Origin: CAMLQK01 sp035690865
Lineage (GTDB): Bacteria; Patescibacteriota; Saccharimonadia; Saccharimonadales; UBA4665
NCBI GenBank assembly: GCA_035690865.1
Contig: DASSKE010000004.1
Coordinates: 191,955 to 255,954 of the forward strand
Length of the DNA stretch: 64,000 bases
Reading direction: 5' to 3'
Part shown: piece after piece, positions 1 to 7,147 of the stretch
How positions within the stretch are numbered: position 1 is the stretch's first letter
Layout of the letters: each line of letters begins with the position of its first letter
Notes under the pieces: model-generated
Seen by the model: only the letters and a program-made list of their open reading frames with translations
Databases searched by the model: none
What the model was told of the DNA's origin: nothing
Translations under genes and position numbers: made by a program

Positions 1-280
1 GTTTGAGGCCATCGGCAATAAAATTAGCCAGATCAATGTCAAAGCCATTACGCTGCCCGTCCTTCATAGAGCTAAAACCCGGACTGTCATTAATAGGTAT
101 ACCAATATTTATTGATTGGCTGGTTTGCTTATGTGTGTCCTTTTCGGCTTTGGCCTGTTTGTCGCGTGCCTGTAATAAGAAGAAGGCGGTTATGAGCGCA
201 GCAATAATAACGGCAGCTACTATGCTGTAGGTCCACAATTTTCGTCGTGGTTGTTTTTGAGGTGGTGCCTGCTCTGCCAT
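1..280 (-). CDS. Membrane-anchored periplasmic binding protein-like (ABC SBP family 3), 3' end outside window
   Basis: The reading frame is open from ATG at 280 down to the window edge, so only the first 93 residues are visible. GGAG stands 9 bases before the ATG. A short basic N-terminus (QPRRK) is followed by a hydrophobic segment at about residues 16-33, a signal anchor without a lipobox. Next comes INIGIPINDSPGFSSM and GFDIDLANFIADGL, which match the start of family 3 solute-binding proteins (a 'vGv..d.pPfs' strand, then 'GfdvDla..ia'). The family binds amino acids or other small solutes outside the membrane for an ABC importer. The ligand-binding residues lie beyond the window, so the substrate is unknown. 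Confidence 0.7.
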   Translation of the reverse strand, partial: MAEQAPPQKQPRRKLWTYSIVAAVIIAALITAFFLLQARDKQAKAEKDTHKQTSQSINIGIPINDSPGFSSMKDGQRNGFDIDLANFIADGLK

Positions 281-428
281 TCCCTGGTCTCCTGATATAT
301 TCAGATCATATGTCAAAATCCCGGATAGTACAATAAACTTTACTTTGTATACTTATGTAAAAAATGCTACCGGACGTGACATCCTGATCAGTTTGTCGTA
401 TGGTAGAACGGTAAAAAAGGAGGGTGCC

Positions 429-1085
429 ATGCCCCGAAATCCGCACGAACATGTAGTCCAAACGATTAACCCGGCTAAGTTGCAGCCAGACCTACTCCGC
501 AGCTCAGAACAAATCGGCCACCTTATGACAGAGGTGCAACGGTATTATCTGGACATGGGACTGGTTTTTGTGGATACCGACCCTCCCGCTGGCTCATTGG
601 AGAATAATGAATGGCGTATGGGCAAGCTGGCTGGCTCTGGCCCTATAAATGAGGGTGGATCGCAGTTTACGGTGGCGCGTTGCGTCGAGGCCAATGGCAA
701 ACTATCGCGGCTGTTAGACGGCATTTGCGGCCTGGTTATTCTTAGCAAAAAGGACGCCGAGGGCAATCTAAACCCGTGCTTGGGCGAGCACACACCGCTG
801 GAGCTTGTGGAATTTGACGTACGTGAATCACAACGCGGCATGGGTCTGGGCAAAGAGATGCTGCGTTTTGCCCTAAAGGCCGCCCACCCCGAAGATAAGA
901 TGGTCCTGGACTTTGTTGAACGCAATGACCCGGCACGGGCTATGTATGAACGTTGGGGCTTTAGGTATGCACCAGAGGACCCGTTTACGCATGGTATTTT
1001 TGCCACAACGGAAGGCCAATCGGTGCACAATATCCCTATGGAGTCCACTGTCGGTGACTTGCAAAGCCACTTGGGCATGCGCTAG
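429..1085 (+). CDS. GNAT family N-acetyltransferase
   Basis: A 218-residue protein. The ATG at 429 is chosen because AAGGAGGG sits directly upstream; the frame extends to 345 but without a ribosome site. The second half has the GNAT core: a beta strand LVEFDV, the acetyl-CoA pyrophosphate loop RGMGLG (motif A, R/Q-x-x-G-x-G), then DFVERNDPARAMYERWGF, the usual 'N..a...Y.k.GF' motif B. The family transfers an acetyl group from acetyl-CoA to an amine. The acceptor cannot be read from sequence; the N-terminal 90 residues are not a recognised domain. The gene ends inside the promoter of the next one. Confidence 0.75.
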   Translation: MPRNPHEHVVQTINPAKLQPDLLRSSEQIGHLMTEVQRYYLDMGLVFVDTDPPAGSLENNEWRMGKLAGSGPINEGGSQFTVARCVEANGKLSRLLDGICGLVILSKKDAEGNLNPCLGEHTPLELVEFDVRESQRGMGLGKEMLRFALKAAHPEDKMVLDFVERNDPARAMYERWGFRYAPEDPFTHGIFATTEGQSVHNIPMESTVGDLQSHLGMR

Positions 1086-1088
1086 ACT
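1059..1088 (+). promoter_or_regulatory. Sigma70-type promoter of the 1095 gene, leaderless
   Basis: TTGCAA (1059-1064), 18-base spacer, TAGACT (1083-1088), then 6 bases and ATG at 1095. The -10 box overlaps the TAG stop of the upstream GNAT gene. The expected transcription start falls at or within a base or two of the start codon. Confidence 0.6.
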
Positions 1089-1094
1089 GCGTGC

Positions 1095-1769
1095 ATGAGT
1101 TTTGAGGCAATCCCCGAAGGCCAAACGCGTGACGATGCGCTGAACGGCAGTTATACGGCGCTTATCGGCCGTGAAAGATTTATTAAAGAAACAGCCGCCT
1201 GGCAGGAGCTTCACCGACAGGGGTGCGCAACAGTCACCATGGTAGAAGAGTTTAGCATGGTTGTGGAAGTAGCCCGGCGCCTGCAGGTGCGGGCAGGTCA
1301 ACAGCTTGCCGGCACGAGAATCACCGCCGAGGGGATCGTTGACGCTCAGGGATCGGTCGCTATTCTGTCCATGTCCCGCCTAATGCGTGCTGTTGTGCCA
1401 TACTGGGCTGTATACGATGATCTGGATATAGAAAAAGAGCCAGACTCGCGTAACAAACAGATTGTTGACATGGTTAGTGGCCAGCTCCTTGATAACGCCC
1501 ATGGTTTGCTTGTACATCGCGACAAGCTTGCCGGCCCTCCTTTTGAGTATACGAACCTTCCGCAAAGCGGCGAACAATGGTTCGTGGACAGGCAGGAAGG
1601 CTTATATGTTGCTGCCCGCACACCTGCCGAGGTGAGTCCGGGATTCCGCCAGCAAATGACTCCGGCGGTTGGCGGCCAGGCAGCGCTAGACGCCATGATT
1701 GACGCCCGGAACTCCGTTACCCTCCTCCCCTACTTAAGTTACCGCGGCCTTCTGGGGGAACGAGTATAA
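1095..1769 (+). CDS. Hypothetical protein
   Basis: A 224-residue soluble protein that I do not recognise. It has no signal peptide, membrane segment or clear catalytic motif. The N-terminal half is predicted alpha/beta with an acidic stretch (DDLDIEKEPDSRNKQ). The start at 1095 follows a TAGACT -10 box by 6 bases and has no Shine-Dalgarno, so it is probably translated from a leaderless mRNA. It converges on the 1775-2692 gene with a gap of only 5 bases and no visible terminator hairpin. Confidence 0.6.
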   Translation: MSFEAIPEGQTRDDALNGSYTALIGRERFIKETAAWQELHRQGCATVTMVEEFSMVVEVARRLQVRAGQQLAGTRITAEGIVDAQGSVAILSMSRLMRAVVPYWAVYDDLDIEKEPDSRNKQIVDMVSGQLLDNAHGLLVHRDKLAGPPFEYTNLPQSGEQWFVDRQEGLYVAARTPAEVSPGFRQQMTPAVGGQAALDAMIDARNSVTLLPYLSYRGLLGERV

Positions 1770-1774
1770 AATAA

Positions 1775-2692
1775 CTAGGTAATCGGCTGCATTGCGCACA
1801 GTCCGGCCAGAGTGACCCGGCCAGTATATTGTGCGCTCATGGCAATATTGCCGTACGTTCGCCATGCCTCAGTGGTAAAGCCAATAGGCGGCGTGTGGTG
1901 GGCCTCAACAGGGATGCCAAGCGTGCCAAGACGCTGCTCGGTTCGGGAGTGCCAGCTGCCTAGCACAAGCGCGGCGCGATATGGTGCGGCTATTGCCGTA
2001 CATTCATCTATATTCTGTAGTTCTTTGCCGAGCCTGCCGGGGAGCGTTGGCTGGCGATTGGCCTGGTAGGCAAATTTCGCAATAGAAGCAGCAGCGTGTT
2101 TAATAGCGGGGCTAAGCTGGGTGTCTTTTTGCATCGGCACAACAATATCTTGCCAGAGGTGACGCAATTCTATGGCAAGCACCGAGTCGTCGTCTTTGGC
2201 AAGCTCGCAAGGAACGGTGGTGACTCCGCTGTGTCCAGACCACAGCACCTGTGCAGTCTGAAATTCGTATCTGCCTGGGTCGGCTTGAGGATCGGTGAGA
2301 AGCGGCGTAATATGGCGCGGATTGTGGGGAATATTGTCGCGTTGGCGCCAATCCATCTCGAGGCCAAGTACGGCCGCCCGGGTCAAAACGTTGTGATGTT
2401 GGAGTGTCATGCTGGTGAAGTCGTCAAGACATCCATGACCGCCCAGCACCAAATCTACCGTTAGCTTGCCTGCTTCGCCCTGCTTTTGCAGGTACTCATA
2501 GCCGCTGCGAATGTCGTCGTGCTGCATAACCCCTTCGGGAAGCTGCCCGGGCTGTAAAGGCTTGCGCGTTACCACATCGTGCAGATGTACAACTTGGTAC
2601 GCCTCGTCAAAAGTAAAATAGTCCCCTACGGGCGAGTGTTCCTGGATAAATGTTATATCCGTTGGCTTGAGCAAGAACTCTTTTGCGGCCAT
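1775..2692 (-). CDS. Hypothetical protein, weak resemblance to TraB/ChaN-type His/Glu proteins
   Basis: A 305-residue protein whose ATG is preceded by GGGGGAGA, a good ribosome site. Two short stretches, LVLGGHGCLDDF near residue 83 and ALVLGSWHSRTEQRLGTLG near residue 243, resemble the paired 'GxxH' loops seen in TraB/PrgY and ChaN-like proteins. LGLEMDW is in the position where those families have a conserved Glu. The resemblance is too short to name a function. It has no signal peptide or membrane span. It is divergent from the tRNA-Trp transcription unit. Confidence 0.55.
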   Translation of the reverse strand: MAAKEFLLKPTDITFIQEHSPVGDYFTFDEAYQVVHLHDVVTRKPLQPGQLPEGVMQHDDIRSGYEYLQKQGEAGKLTVDLVLGGHGCLDDFTSMTLQHHNVLTRAAVLGLEMDWRQRDNIPHNPRHITPLLTDPQADPGRYEFQTAQVLWSGHSGVTTVPCELAKDDDSVLAIELRHLWQDIVVPMQKDTQLSPAIKHAAASIAKFAYQANRQPTLPGRLGKELQNIDECTAIAAPYRAALVLGSWHSRTEQRLGTLGIPVEAHHTPPIGFTTEAWRTYGNIAMSAQYTGRVTLAGLCAMQPIT

Positions 2693-2749
2693 AGTGTCTC
2701 CCCCTCTTTATGTATATTTATAGTACGGCAGATCTACGGTATAAACTAG

Positions 2750-2778
2750 GTGACAAAAGCGGCAAAATATCGTATGAT
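2750..2778 (+). promoter_or_regulatory. tRNA-Trp promoter
   Basis: GTGACA (2750-2755), 17-base spacer, TATGAT (2773-2778). The predicted start near 2785 gives a pre-tRNA leader of about 60 bases. This is the only good sigma70 match upstream of the tRNA. Confidence 0.65.
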
Positions 2779-2785
2779 GTACAAG

Positions 2786-2840
2786 TTGCCACATCGCGCA
2801 GGTGTGGCAAAGTGCGTGTTGTTCGCTGTTTAGACAACAC
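2786..2840 (+). other. Two hairpins in the tRNA-Trp leader
   Basis: TTGCCACA (2786-2793) pairs perfectly with TGTGGCAA (2803-2810), and GTGTTGT (2816-2822) pairs with ACAACAC (2834-2840). The two stems fill almost all of the leader between the predicted transcription start and the mature tRNA 5' end at 2845. They may guide processing or be part of the attachment-site region; no role is proven. Confidence 0.5.
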
Positions 2841-2844
2841 ACCT

Positions 2845-2920
2845 AGGGGAGTAGCTCAATTGGTAGAGTAGCGGTCTCCAAAACCGTTGGTTGCAGGTTC
2901 GAGTCCTGTCTCCCCTGCCA
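2845..2920 (+). tRNA. trnW: tRNA-Trp (anticodon CCA), 3' CCA encoded
   Basis: The acceptor stem AGGGGAG (2845-2851) pairs with CTCCCCT (2910-2916), followed by discriminator G and encoded CCA (2918-2920). The D loop contains AATTGGTA. The anticodon stem GCGGT/ACCGT carries the 7-base loop CTCCAAA with anticodon CCA at 2878-2880, which reads UGG. The T arm contains GGTTCGAGTCC. A CCA anticodon together with UGA stops in neighbouring genes indicates the standard code. The 3' end of this gene is repeated several times downstream, so it looks like the target of repeated integration. Confidence 0.97.
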
Positions 2921-2962
2921 AAATAAAAAGGTTAGGCCGTAAGGCTTGGCCTTTTTATTTTT
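2921..2962 (+). terminator. Rho-independent terminator after tRNA-Trp
   Basis: AAATAAAAAGG (2921-2931) pairs perfectly with CCTTTTTATTT (2950-2960). The inner part continues through G-U pairs around the loop GTAA. The descending arm ends in a T-rich run, and the stem starts directly after the CCA end. Confidence 0.8.
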
Positions 2963-3073
2963 GTTGCGCTAGTCCAGGACGAGAACCGTAGGTCGAGAAT
3001 CGGCAGCGCCGATTTGAGGAGTCCTTGCTTGGCTGAGTCTGGAGCGCTTGCCGCGAAGACGAGCACATTCAGC

Positions 3074-3098
3074 GAGTCCTGTCTCCCCTGCCACGAAG
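3074..3098 (+). repeat. tRNA-Trp 3'-end copy 1 (att-like)
   Basis: Positions 3074-3093 repeat bases 2901-2920 of tRNA-Trp exactly, 20 of 20 including the CCA. The following CGAAG is shared with the later copy at 4351-4361. The rest of a tRNA is absent, so this is a remnant and not a second tRNA gene. Confidence 0.85.
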
Positions 3099-3133
3099 TA
3101 AACTCTCGAACCTCAAACAGAGGTCGAAACAAC

Positions 3134-3163
3134 AAATCCGAGCCATTTTTGACTCGGATTTTT
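3134..3163 (+). terminator. Hairpin, copy A of a repeated terminator-like element
   Basis: AAATCCGAG (3134-3142) pairs with CTCGGATTT (3153-3161), followed by TT. A related hairpin with the same stem sequence lies at 4383-4412, so it belongs to the repeat unit of the tRNA-Trp array. ACAGAGGT upstream and ACCCCTGT downstream form an imperfect outer stem. Confidence 0.65.
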
Positions 3164-3215
3164 CATGTCCTGAAATATTTTCTATTTGCTTGCAAATCTT
3201 CACCCCTGTAAAAAA

Positions 3216-3240
3216 GTTCGAGTCCTGTCACCCTCCCAGA
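3216..3240 (+). repeat. tRNA-Trp 3'-end copy 2 (att-like)
   Basis: GTTCGAGTCCTGTC at 3216-3229 is identical to tRNA-Trp 2897-2910. The following ACCCTCCCAG differs from the tRNA but resembles the copy at 7124-7147. Confidence 0.7.
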
Positions 3241-3277
3241 CTGTCGATGTTCGAACTCAATCTGTTATGATGTATTT

Positions 3278-3676
3278 ATGAACGAACCATGCTTTTACCG
3301 TGTCAGCGTCAAAGGAACCGTTATTGACGAACAAGGTTACATCTTGCTTGCTCGTGAAAGTAATGGCACGTGGGACATGCTGGGTGGTGGTCTCGATCAC
3401 AACGAGGATCCTATTGCTTGTCTCAAACGTGAAATTCAGGAAGAAACCGGCCTAACCGTAGTAAAAGTTTGGCCAGAGCCGAAGTATTTCATTACGGCCC
3501 ATAAGCCAGCAAACGACATCTATATCGCGAATGTTGTGTACCAGATTGAGCTTGAAAATCTTGATTTTACACCGTCCGACGAGTGCCAGGAGCTTCGATT
3601 CTTCAGTGCTCAAGAAATGGGCGAGCTTCAACTGCCGCCAAACGTCCAGGCGCTTATCTCCAGGATGGAGCTGTAA
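3278..3676 (+). CDS. Nudix hydrolase
   Basis: A 132-residue protein with a complete Nudix box GX5EX7REUXEEXGU at about residues 37-59 (begins GLDHNE, then REIQEETGL). It should hydrolyse a nucleoside diphosphate linked to another group, using Mg2+ held by the three Glu of the box. The substrate cannot be read off. TATGAT (3266-3271) lies 6 bases before the ATG with no ribosome site, so the mRNA is probably leaderless. Its TAA overlaps the ATG of the following C39-like gene (TAATG), so the pair is likely translationally coupled. It is flanked by tRNA-Trp 3'-end copies and looks like cargo. Confidence 0.85.
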   Translation: MNEPCFYRVSVKGTVIDEQGYILLARESNGTWDMLGGGLDHNEDPIACLKREIQEETGLTVVKVWPEPKYFITAHKPANDIYIANVVYQIELENLDFTPSDECQELRFFSAQEMGELQLPPNVQALISRMEL

Positions 3677-4311
3677 TGATTGCCCGTCAAGTTCCATTTG
3701 TACAAAACCCTGATGACCGTTGTGTGCCGGCAACAATCGGTATGGTTTTGGGCTACTTTATGCCCGAAAAACATTTTAGTATGGCCGAGCTAGAAAAGAT
3801 TTGCGGCTACCAAAAAGGCCGAGGCACCTGGCCAGCTGAGTTCATGCTTAATCTTGCGGACATGGGCTTTCAGGTTCATTGGATCGAAGATTTCGACCAT
3901 GAGCAATTTGTTGAAGATCCAAAGAAATATCTGCGTTCAATTTTGAACGACGAAGCATACGAATGGCAAGTAACGCACAGCGATCTGGCACAAGAAGCTG
4001 CGCGCATGAAGCAGTATATGGCGAAGGGCTTGCCACTCGAAAAACGCCAGGGTACCCACGATGATGTTAAACAATTCTTAGACGATGGATGGCTTGTTCG
4101 CCTAGAAGTAAACGCTCGAACGTTAAGTAATAAACCTGGTTATGATGGCCACTCCATTTTGGTAATTGGCTATACTGACGATCAAGTTGTCATCCACAAT
4201 CCTGATGGCGATAGTGGTAACAAACCCGCCCAGCATGTGACATGGGAGTTACTTGATAAAGCTTGGAAAGAATTCGGCGGCTCGTACTCGCTCTATGCAT
4301 TTAAGCGTTAA
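3676..4311 (+). CDS. C39-like papain-fold cysteine peptidase
   Basis: A 211-residue protein. The ATG at 3676 overlaps the TAA of the Nudix gene; the longer frame from 3583 would run far into that gene and is rejected. The catalytic Cys lies in DDRCVPATIGMVLGYF (about residue 16), preceded by QVPFVQN as in C39 peptidases. The His is in GYDGHSILVIGY and the third residue in VVIHNPDG. C39 family proteins cleave double-glycine leaders or act as stand-alone peptidases. There is no signal peptide, transporter or leader peptide nearby, so the target is unknown. The gene sits between two copies of the repeated tRNA-end/hairpin unit. Confidence 0.7.
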   Translation: MIARQVPFVQNPDDRCVPATIGMVLGYFMPEKHFSMAELEKICGYQKGRGTWPAEFMLNLADMGFQVHWIEDFDHEQFVEDPKKYLRSILNDEAYEWQVTHSDLAQEAARMKQYMAKGLPLEKRQGTHDDVKQFLDDGWLVRLEVNARTLSNKPGYDGHSILVIGYTDDQVVIHNPDGDSGNKPAQHVTWELLDKAWKEFGGSYSLYAFKR

Positions 4312-4350
4312 TTTACCTCTGTTAAATGTTTGAACTTAGTACGCTTAGGA

Positions 4351-4361
4351 CTGCCACGAAG
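4351..4361 (+). repeat. tRNA-Trp end remnant CTGCCACGAAG
   Basis: Eleven bases identical to 3088-3098, which span the tRNA CCA end plus the CGAAG that follows copy 1. It marks the downstream edge of the Nudix/C39 cargo. Confidence 0.6.
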
Positions 4362-4382
4362 AAATAACAGAGGTCAAACCTC

Positions 4383-4412
4383 AAAATCCGAGTAAATCAA
4401 CGCTCGGATTTT
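4383..4412 (+). terminator. Hairpin, copy B of the repeated terminator-like element
   Basis: AAAATCCGAG (4383-4392) pairs with CTCGGATTTT (4403-4412) around a 10-base loop. An outer pair, ACAGAGGT with ACCTCTGT (ending near 4428), encloses it. The stem matches copy A at 3134-3163 and probably terminates the C39 transcript. Confidence 0.7.
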
Positions 4413-4436
4413 CTATTTTCACCTCTGTAAAATCTA

Positions 4437-4455
4437 GTTCGAGTCCTGTCTCCCC
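4437..4455 (+). repeat. tRNA-Trp 3'-end copy 3 (att-like)
   Basis: Nineteen bases identical to tRNA-Trp 2897-2915 (GTTCGAGTCC onward), ending in a C/T run in place of TGCCA. With copy 2 it brackets the Nudix/C39 pair and hairpin B in direct orientation. Confidence 0.8.
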
Positions 4456-4473
4456 CTTTTTTTCTGGAGGAGA

Positions 4474-5040
4474 CTAACGAAGTCTGGCTAATATATGAGC
4501 GTCAAGAAATCCGCGATCACTCTCAGGATCATCGGTCAAGCGAGCAAATACTTGAAACCCAGCTTGGGTGATTATTGCAGCTAGCTCGTCAACGGGCCAG
4601 CTATAAGCTGGTGTAACCTTGTGGTCAAACGGCACAACATCCAACTCCTCGGTCGCAAAAAATGAAACCATTAGTAAACCACCAGATGAGAGTGCTCGTG
4701 CCTGCTCATTAAATAACGCCGGCAATTCTTTTGGTGGCGTGTGGATCATTGAGTAGTGAGCCACTATACCTCCCAAGGTGCAGTCATCTACTGGCAAAGC
4801 TTCCATACTCGCTACATTAAAATATAACCCTGGATGAGAACGCTTAGCGTGCTCAATCATAGCGGGAGAAATATCAAACCCAAAAGCCTCTAGTCCTAAT
4901 TCCTGTAGCAAGGCTGTAATATGTCCCGGACCACATCCAACATCTGCTACTTTGAGGTTGCCAGATTTAATCACAAGCTCAGCAAACACATTCAACATAG
5001 AGCGAGTAAACGGCTGTTCTTCTAGCCCTGGCTCAACCAA
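4474..5040 (-). pseudogene. Class I SAM-dependent methyltransferase, N-terminus missing
   Basis: The frame has the methyltransferase fold: motif I VADVGCGPGHI, motif II FGFDIS, the post-motif segment IVAHYSMIHTPPKE and SGGLLMVSFF. It begins at TTG 5040, two codons after an in-frame TGA. It lacks both a ribosome site and the usual 20-30 residue N-terminal helix of this family ('YD..A..Y...'). No upstream frame supplies that helix. It is therefore probably a 5'-truncated gene, though translation from TTG would still give an intact SAM-binding core. It lies in the tRNA-Trp array next to copy 3, where an insertion could have cut it. Confidence 0.6.
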
Positions 5041-5085
5041 AACTCAGCCAGAAAGTTGATGATGGATACAGGTGTCTAGGTGCCC

Positions 5086-5709
5086 CTAAAACACATGGCG
5101 TCGTAAGGTATCCAAGACTTTAGCGCCGAGTGGTCTTTTCAGTTTTGGGAACAATGGCGGGTCTTGCTCCTGTGCCGTCCGCAAGACGTGCTCCCGACTA
5201 ACGTACCCTAGGGACCGTATCTCAGCCTTGTCATCGATAGAAGGCATTAGGGGAAAGGCCCTGTGCGCAGCATAGCCTAATTTAGTGGTTTCCCAATCGT
5301 AAACTGCTAGGTGCAAGAAGTGCGTAGTCATTCCGTGGCCACCTTGATAGCGCTCATTTCTAAAAAAACTTACCGCATATAAGGCCGAGCCGCCAAGCCG
5401 CTGCACCGCCTCCATGCGCTCTTCCTCTCTTGGCAATTCAGTGTAGTGTGGGGAACCTCCGTATAGAGGGTGTCTAGCATAGGCGTCCATGACTTTTCTT
5501 ATCTTACGAGGAGAGCCGACGTAAATACTGTAGTCTGGCCTAACTAATTGTTCGCGGGTAGGAAATACTATGGGATAGTCGTCATTTGCTTCTGGTGGAA
5601 TGCTAAAGGCGGTGGGATTGAGTATCGCCTCAGGTACGATACTGTGATCTATAAAGTCGAAAGAAGGTGCTGCTTCAAGGGCGGCATTAACCTGGGCGTC
5701 GTATTTCAT
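5086..5709 (-). CDS. Unknown protein, paralogue of the 6552-7097 product
   Basis: A 207-residue protein; the ATG at 5709 has AGGGG 9 bases upstream. TATAAT (5770-5775, minus strand) lies too close to the longer in-frame starts for them to be used. The segment YTELPREEERMEAVQRLGG, an aromatic beta strand, and FPLMPS...LGYVSREHV line up with LAEVVEHETDHARAAERIG and YPLTPS...YGYVSVDQV of the 6552 product. Both end in a Pro-rich tail. I do not know the family. A 17-codon ORF begins 7 bases after the -10 box and its TAA overlaps the ATG at 5709. Confidence 0.65.
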   Translation of the reverse strand: MKYDAQVNAALEAAPSFDFIDHSIVPEAILNPTAFSIPPEANDDYPIVFPTREQLVRPDYSIYVGSPRKIRKVMDAYARHPLYGGSPHYTELPREEERMEAVQRLGGSALYAVSFFRNERYQGGHGMTTHFLHLAVYDWETTKLGYAAHRAFPLMPSIDDKAEIRSLGYVSREHVLRTAQEQDPPLFPKLKRPLGAKVLDTLRRHVF

Positions 5710-5894
5710 TATAGACGCCCCTGTTGCGGTACTCTCATTACGAGATAAGCCTTTGTTCTCATTGTGCATATTATACCACTTTTCATGCATATCGTCACAG
5801 AGACTCCCGGCGGCAAATTACATAACTTTAAAAGCTTGGGCAATAAGTATGCATAAGACTGTAGCCGTAATCTACGATGCTATAATAAAGCCAC

Positions 5895-6440
5895 ATGACT
5901 ATAAAAACGTTCCCGCAAAAGCCTTTTACAAAATACTCGCTCAAAACCTATAGCCAAGCATTGCTGGCACTGGTTGTACTTACGCCTCTACTGGCAGTAC
6001 TGATGGTAAACCAAAATATCGAAAGTCCGGGGCTATTCTTTGGCGGCCTTGCCGCATATCTTATTATTTTTGTGGCAGTTGGTTGGCGTTTTGAGTTATG
6101 GCGCGCTCAGCGCTTCTTTAACAAGACGTTCATGGCAAAGTTTTCGTTAGGTAGGGCATTTGCGTATGCGTGGCTGGATATTATTTTAGGTACTTTTATT
6201 GGCATGCTCACTATAGGTTGGGTTATTACACTCGTCCGTAATATTTTGATTTATCCCGTTTCTGAATGGGGTCATCCGTATCCTGATCTTTCATGGGGCG
6301 GCCCAACATGGCAAGGCGCTGTAGCGCTTCATACCGGCTCTGCAATTCTATCAATTTTCCTTATACCATGGGTTTTATCATGGTTAGTCGGGCTCCATAT
6401 GCAGCTTATTACCAGACTCATGGTTCGAGAGAAGTCCTGA
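5895..6440 (+). CDS. Four-span membrane protein of unknown function
   Basis: A 181-residue protein with four hydrophobic segments at about residues 22-41, 47-66, 92-117 and 145-168, and a basic N-terminus. There is no signal peptidase site or known transporter motif. TATAAT (5881-5886) lies 8 bases before the ATG, so its leader is absent or nearly so. The last codons (MVREKS) are written by a sequence resembling the tRNA-Trp 3' end (6423-6453). The C-terminus may therefore have been set by an integration event. Confidence 0.7.
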   Translation: MTIKTFPQKPFTKYSLKTYSQALLALVVLTPLLAVLMVNQNIESPGLFFGGLAAYLIIFVAVGWRFELWRAQRFFNKTFMAKFSLGRAFAYAWLDIILGTFIGMLTIGWVITLVRNILIYPVSEWGHPYPDLSWGGPTWQGAVALHTGSAILSIFLIPWVLSWLVGLHMQLITRLMVREKS

Positions 6441-6453
6441 CAGGACTGCCACG
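6423..6453 (+). repeat. Degenerate tRNA-Trp 3'-end copy (att-like), overlapping a gene end
   Basis: GTTCGAG (6423-6429), then AGTCCTG (6432-6438), then CTGCCACGAA (about 6445-6454) repeat the order of the tRNA T-arm, acceptor strand, CCA and the CGAA seen after copies 1 and 4351. The intervening bases have diverged. Confidence 0.5.
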
Positions 6454-6464
6454 AAATTATCAGC

Positions 6465-6494
6465 AAGTCTACATATACAAATGTAGACTTCTTT
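6465..6494 (+). terminator. Terminator-like hairpin after the membrane protein
   Basis: AAGTCTACAT (6465-6474) pairs perfectly with ATGTAGACTT (6481-6490) around the loop ATACAA, followed by CTTT. The T run is short, so termination may be weak. Confidence 0.65.
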
Positions 6495-6551
6495 AGTCAT
6501 AAAAGAGCTGAATACTGAGAATGGTAAGATTAAGGCTTTTATGATATATCA

Positions 6552-7097
6552 ATGTGTATGTCAAATAACATCTTCAACCGAGTAGAGCGGGCTATCGATC
6601 AGGCTCCCAGCATTTCTGTATCACGTGCTGACTTAAACGCAGGTTTAGTGCTTCCAGTGAGTGAGAATATCTATGCCAGCACCCCTTCCGATTTTGAAGA
6701 GATAATGAGGGCCTTGGCGGCGCAAAGACCTGGCCTATATAGTGAGACTACCCTAGCGGAAGTTGTCGAACATGAAACAGATCATGCGCGTGCCGCAGAA
6801 AGGATTGGTGTGGTAGGTCTACGTTTCTCAGTCAGCATATCTAAGCTCCGTATCCAGGAATCCGGAGAAGAAGGTTTTGCGGCTACGCCTAATTTTACTC
6901 CAATGCTGTCACGCGCTTTAACACTTTTAGAAAACGCTGCAATTTGTGTGTATCCACTAACCCCAAGCCTGGGTGATATGCGAGACCTGAGAGGGTACGG
7001 GTATGTGTCTGTTGATCAGGTCGCAGAGGATATTGCCAATCACAACTTAAGGCACCCTGACGCGCAACTTCCCTTACCACGCTCTTTTGTGTCGTAG
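6552..7097 (+). CDS. Unknown protein, paralogue of the 5086-5709 product
   Basis: A 181-residue protein. TATGAT (6540-6545) lies exactly 6 bases before ATG 6552, with no ribosome site, so a leaderless start is likely; ATG 6558 is the alternative. It shares an ordered set of motifs with the 5086 product (see that entry). It carries EVVEHETDHARAAERIG, whose His/Glu spacing could bind a metal, but the paralogue lacks those His. Function is unknown. It is oriented opposite to its paralogue and both lie in the tRNA-Trp array. Confidence 0.65.
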   Translation: MCMSNNIFNRVERAIDQAPSISVSRADLNAGLVLPVSENIYASTPSDFEEIMRALAAQRPGLYSETTLAEVVEHETDHARAAERIGVVGLRFSVSISKLRIQESGEEGFAATPNFTPMLSRALTLLENAAICVYPLTPSLGDMRDLRGYGYVSVDQVAEDIANHNLRHPDAQLPLPRSFVS

Positions 7098-7123
7098 TTG
7101 AGGTCGGACCCCCTGATAACTCT

Positions 7124-7147
7124 GGTCGGATCCTATCACCTTCCCAG
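7124..7147 (+). repeat. Diverged att-like repeat
   Basis: 19 of 24 bases match 3216-3239 (copy 2, including its non-tRNA tail ACCCTCCCAG), and GTCGA follows in both. It is the most distal copy I can recognise in the array. Confidence 0.4.

Larger units (their letters stand above)
2963..3277. other. Non-coding stretch with att-like repeats (end of the 2693-3277 gene-free region)
   Basis: No convincing protein gene lies between 2693 and 3277. Besides the tRNA unit it holds a perfect 20-base copy of the tRNA-Trp 3' end (3074-3093), a hairpin (3134-3163), a second partial copy (3216-3229), and the -10 box of the Nudix gene. A small palindrome, AATCGGC-AGC-GCCGATT, lies near 2998-3014. Confidence 0.6.

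Noticed and set aside
3..230. A rightward open frame of 75 codons at the window start
   Set aside because: It is antisense to the binding protein-like gene on the minus strand, which has a ribosome site, a membrane anchor and family motifs.
3216..4455. Additional tRNA genes suggested by GTTCGAGTCC T-arm sequences
   Set aside because: No acceptor 5' strand, D arm or anticodon arm precedes them; they are only 3'-end copies.
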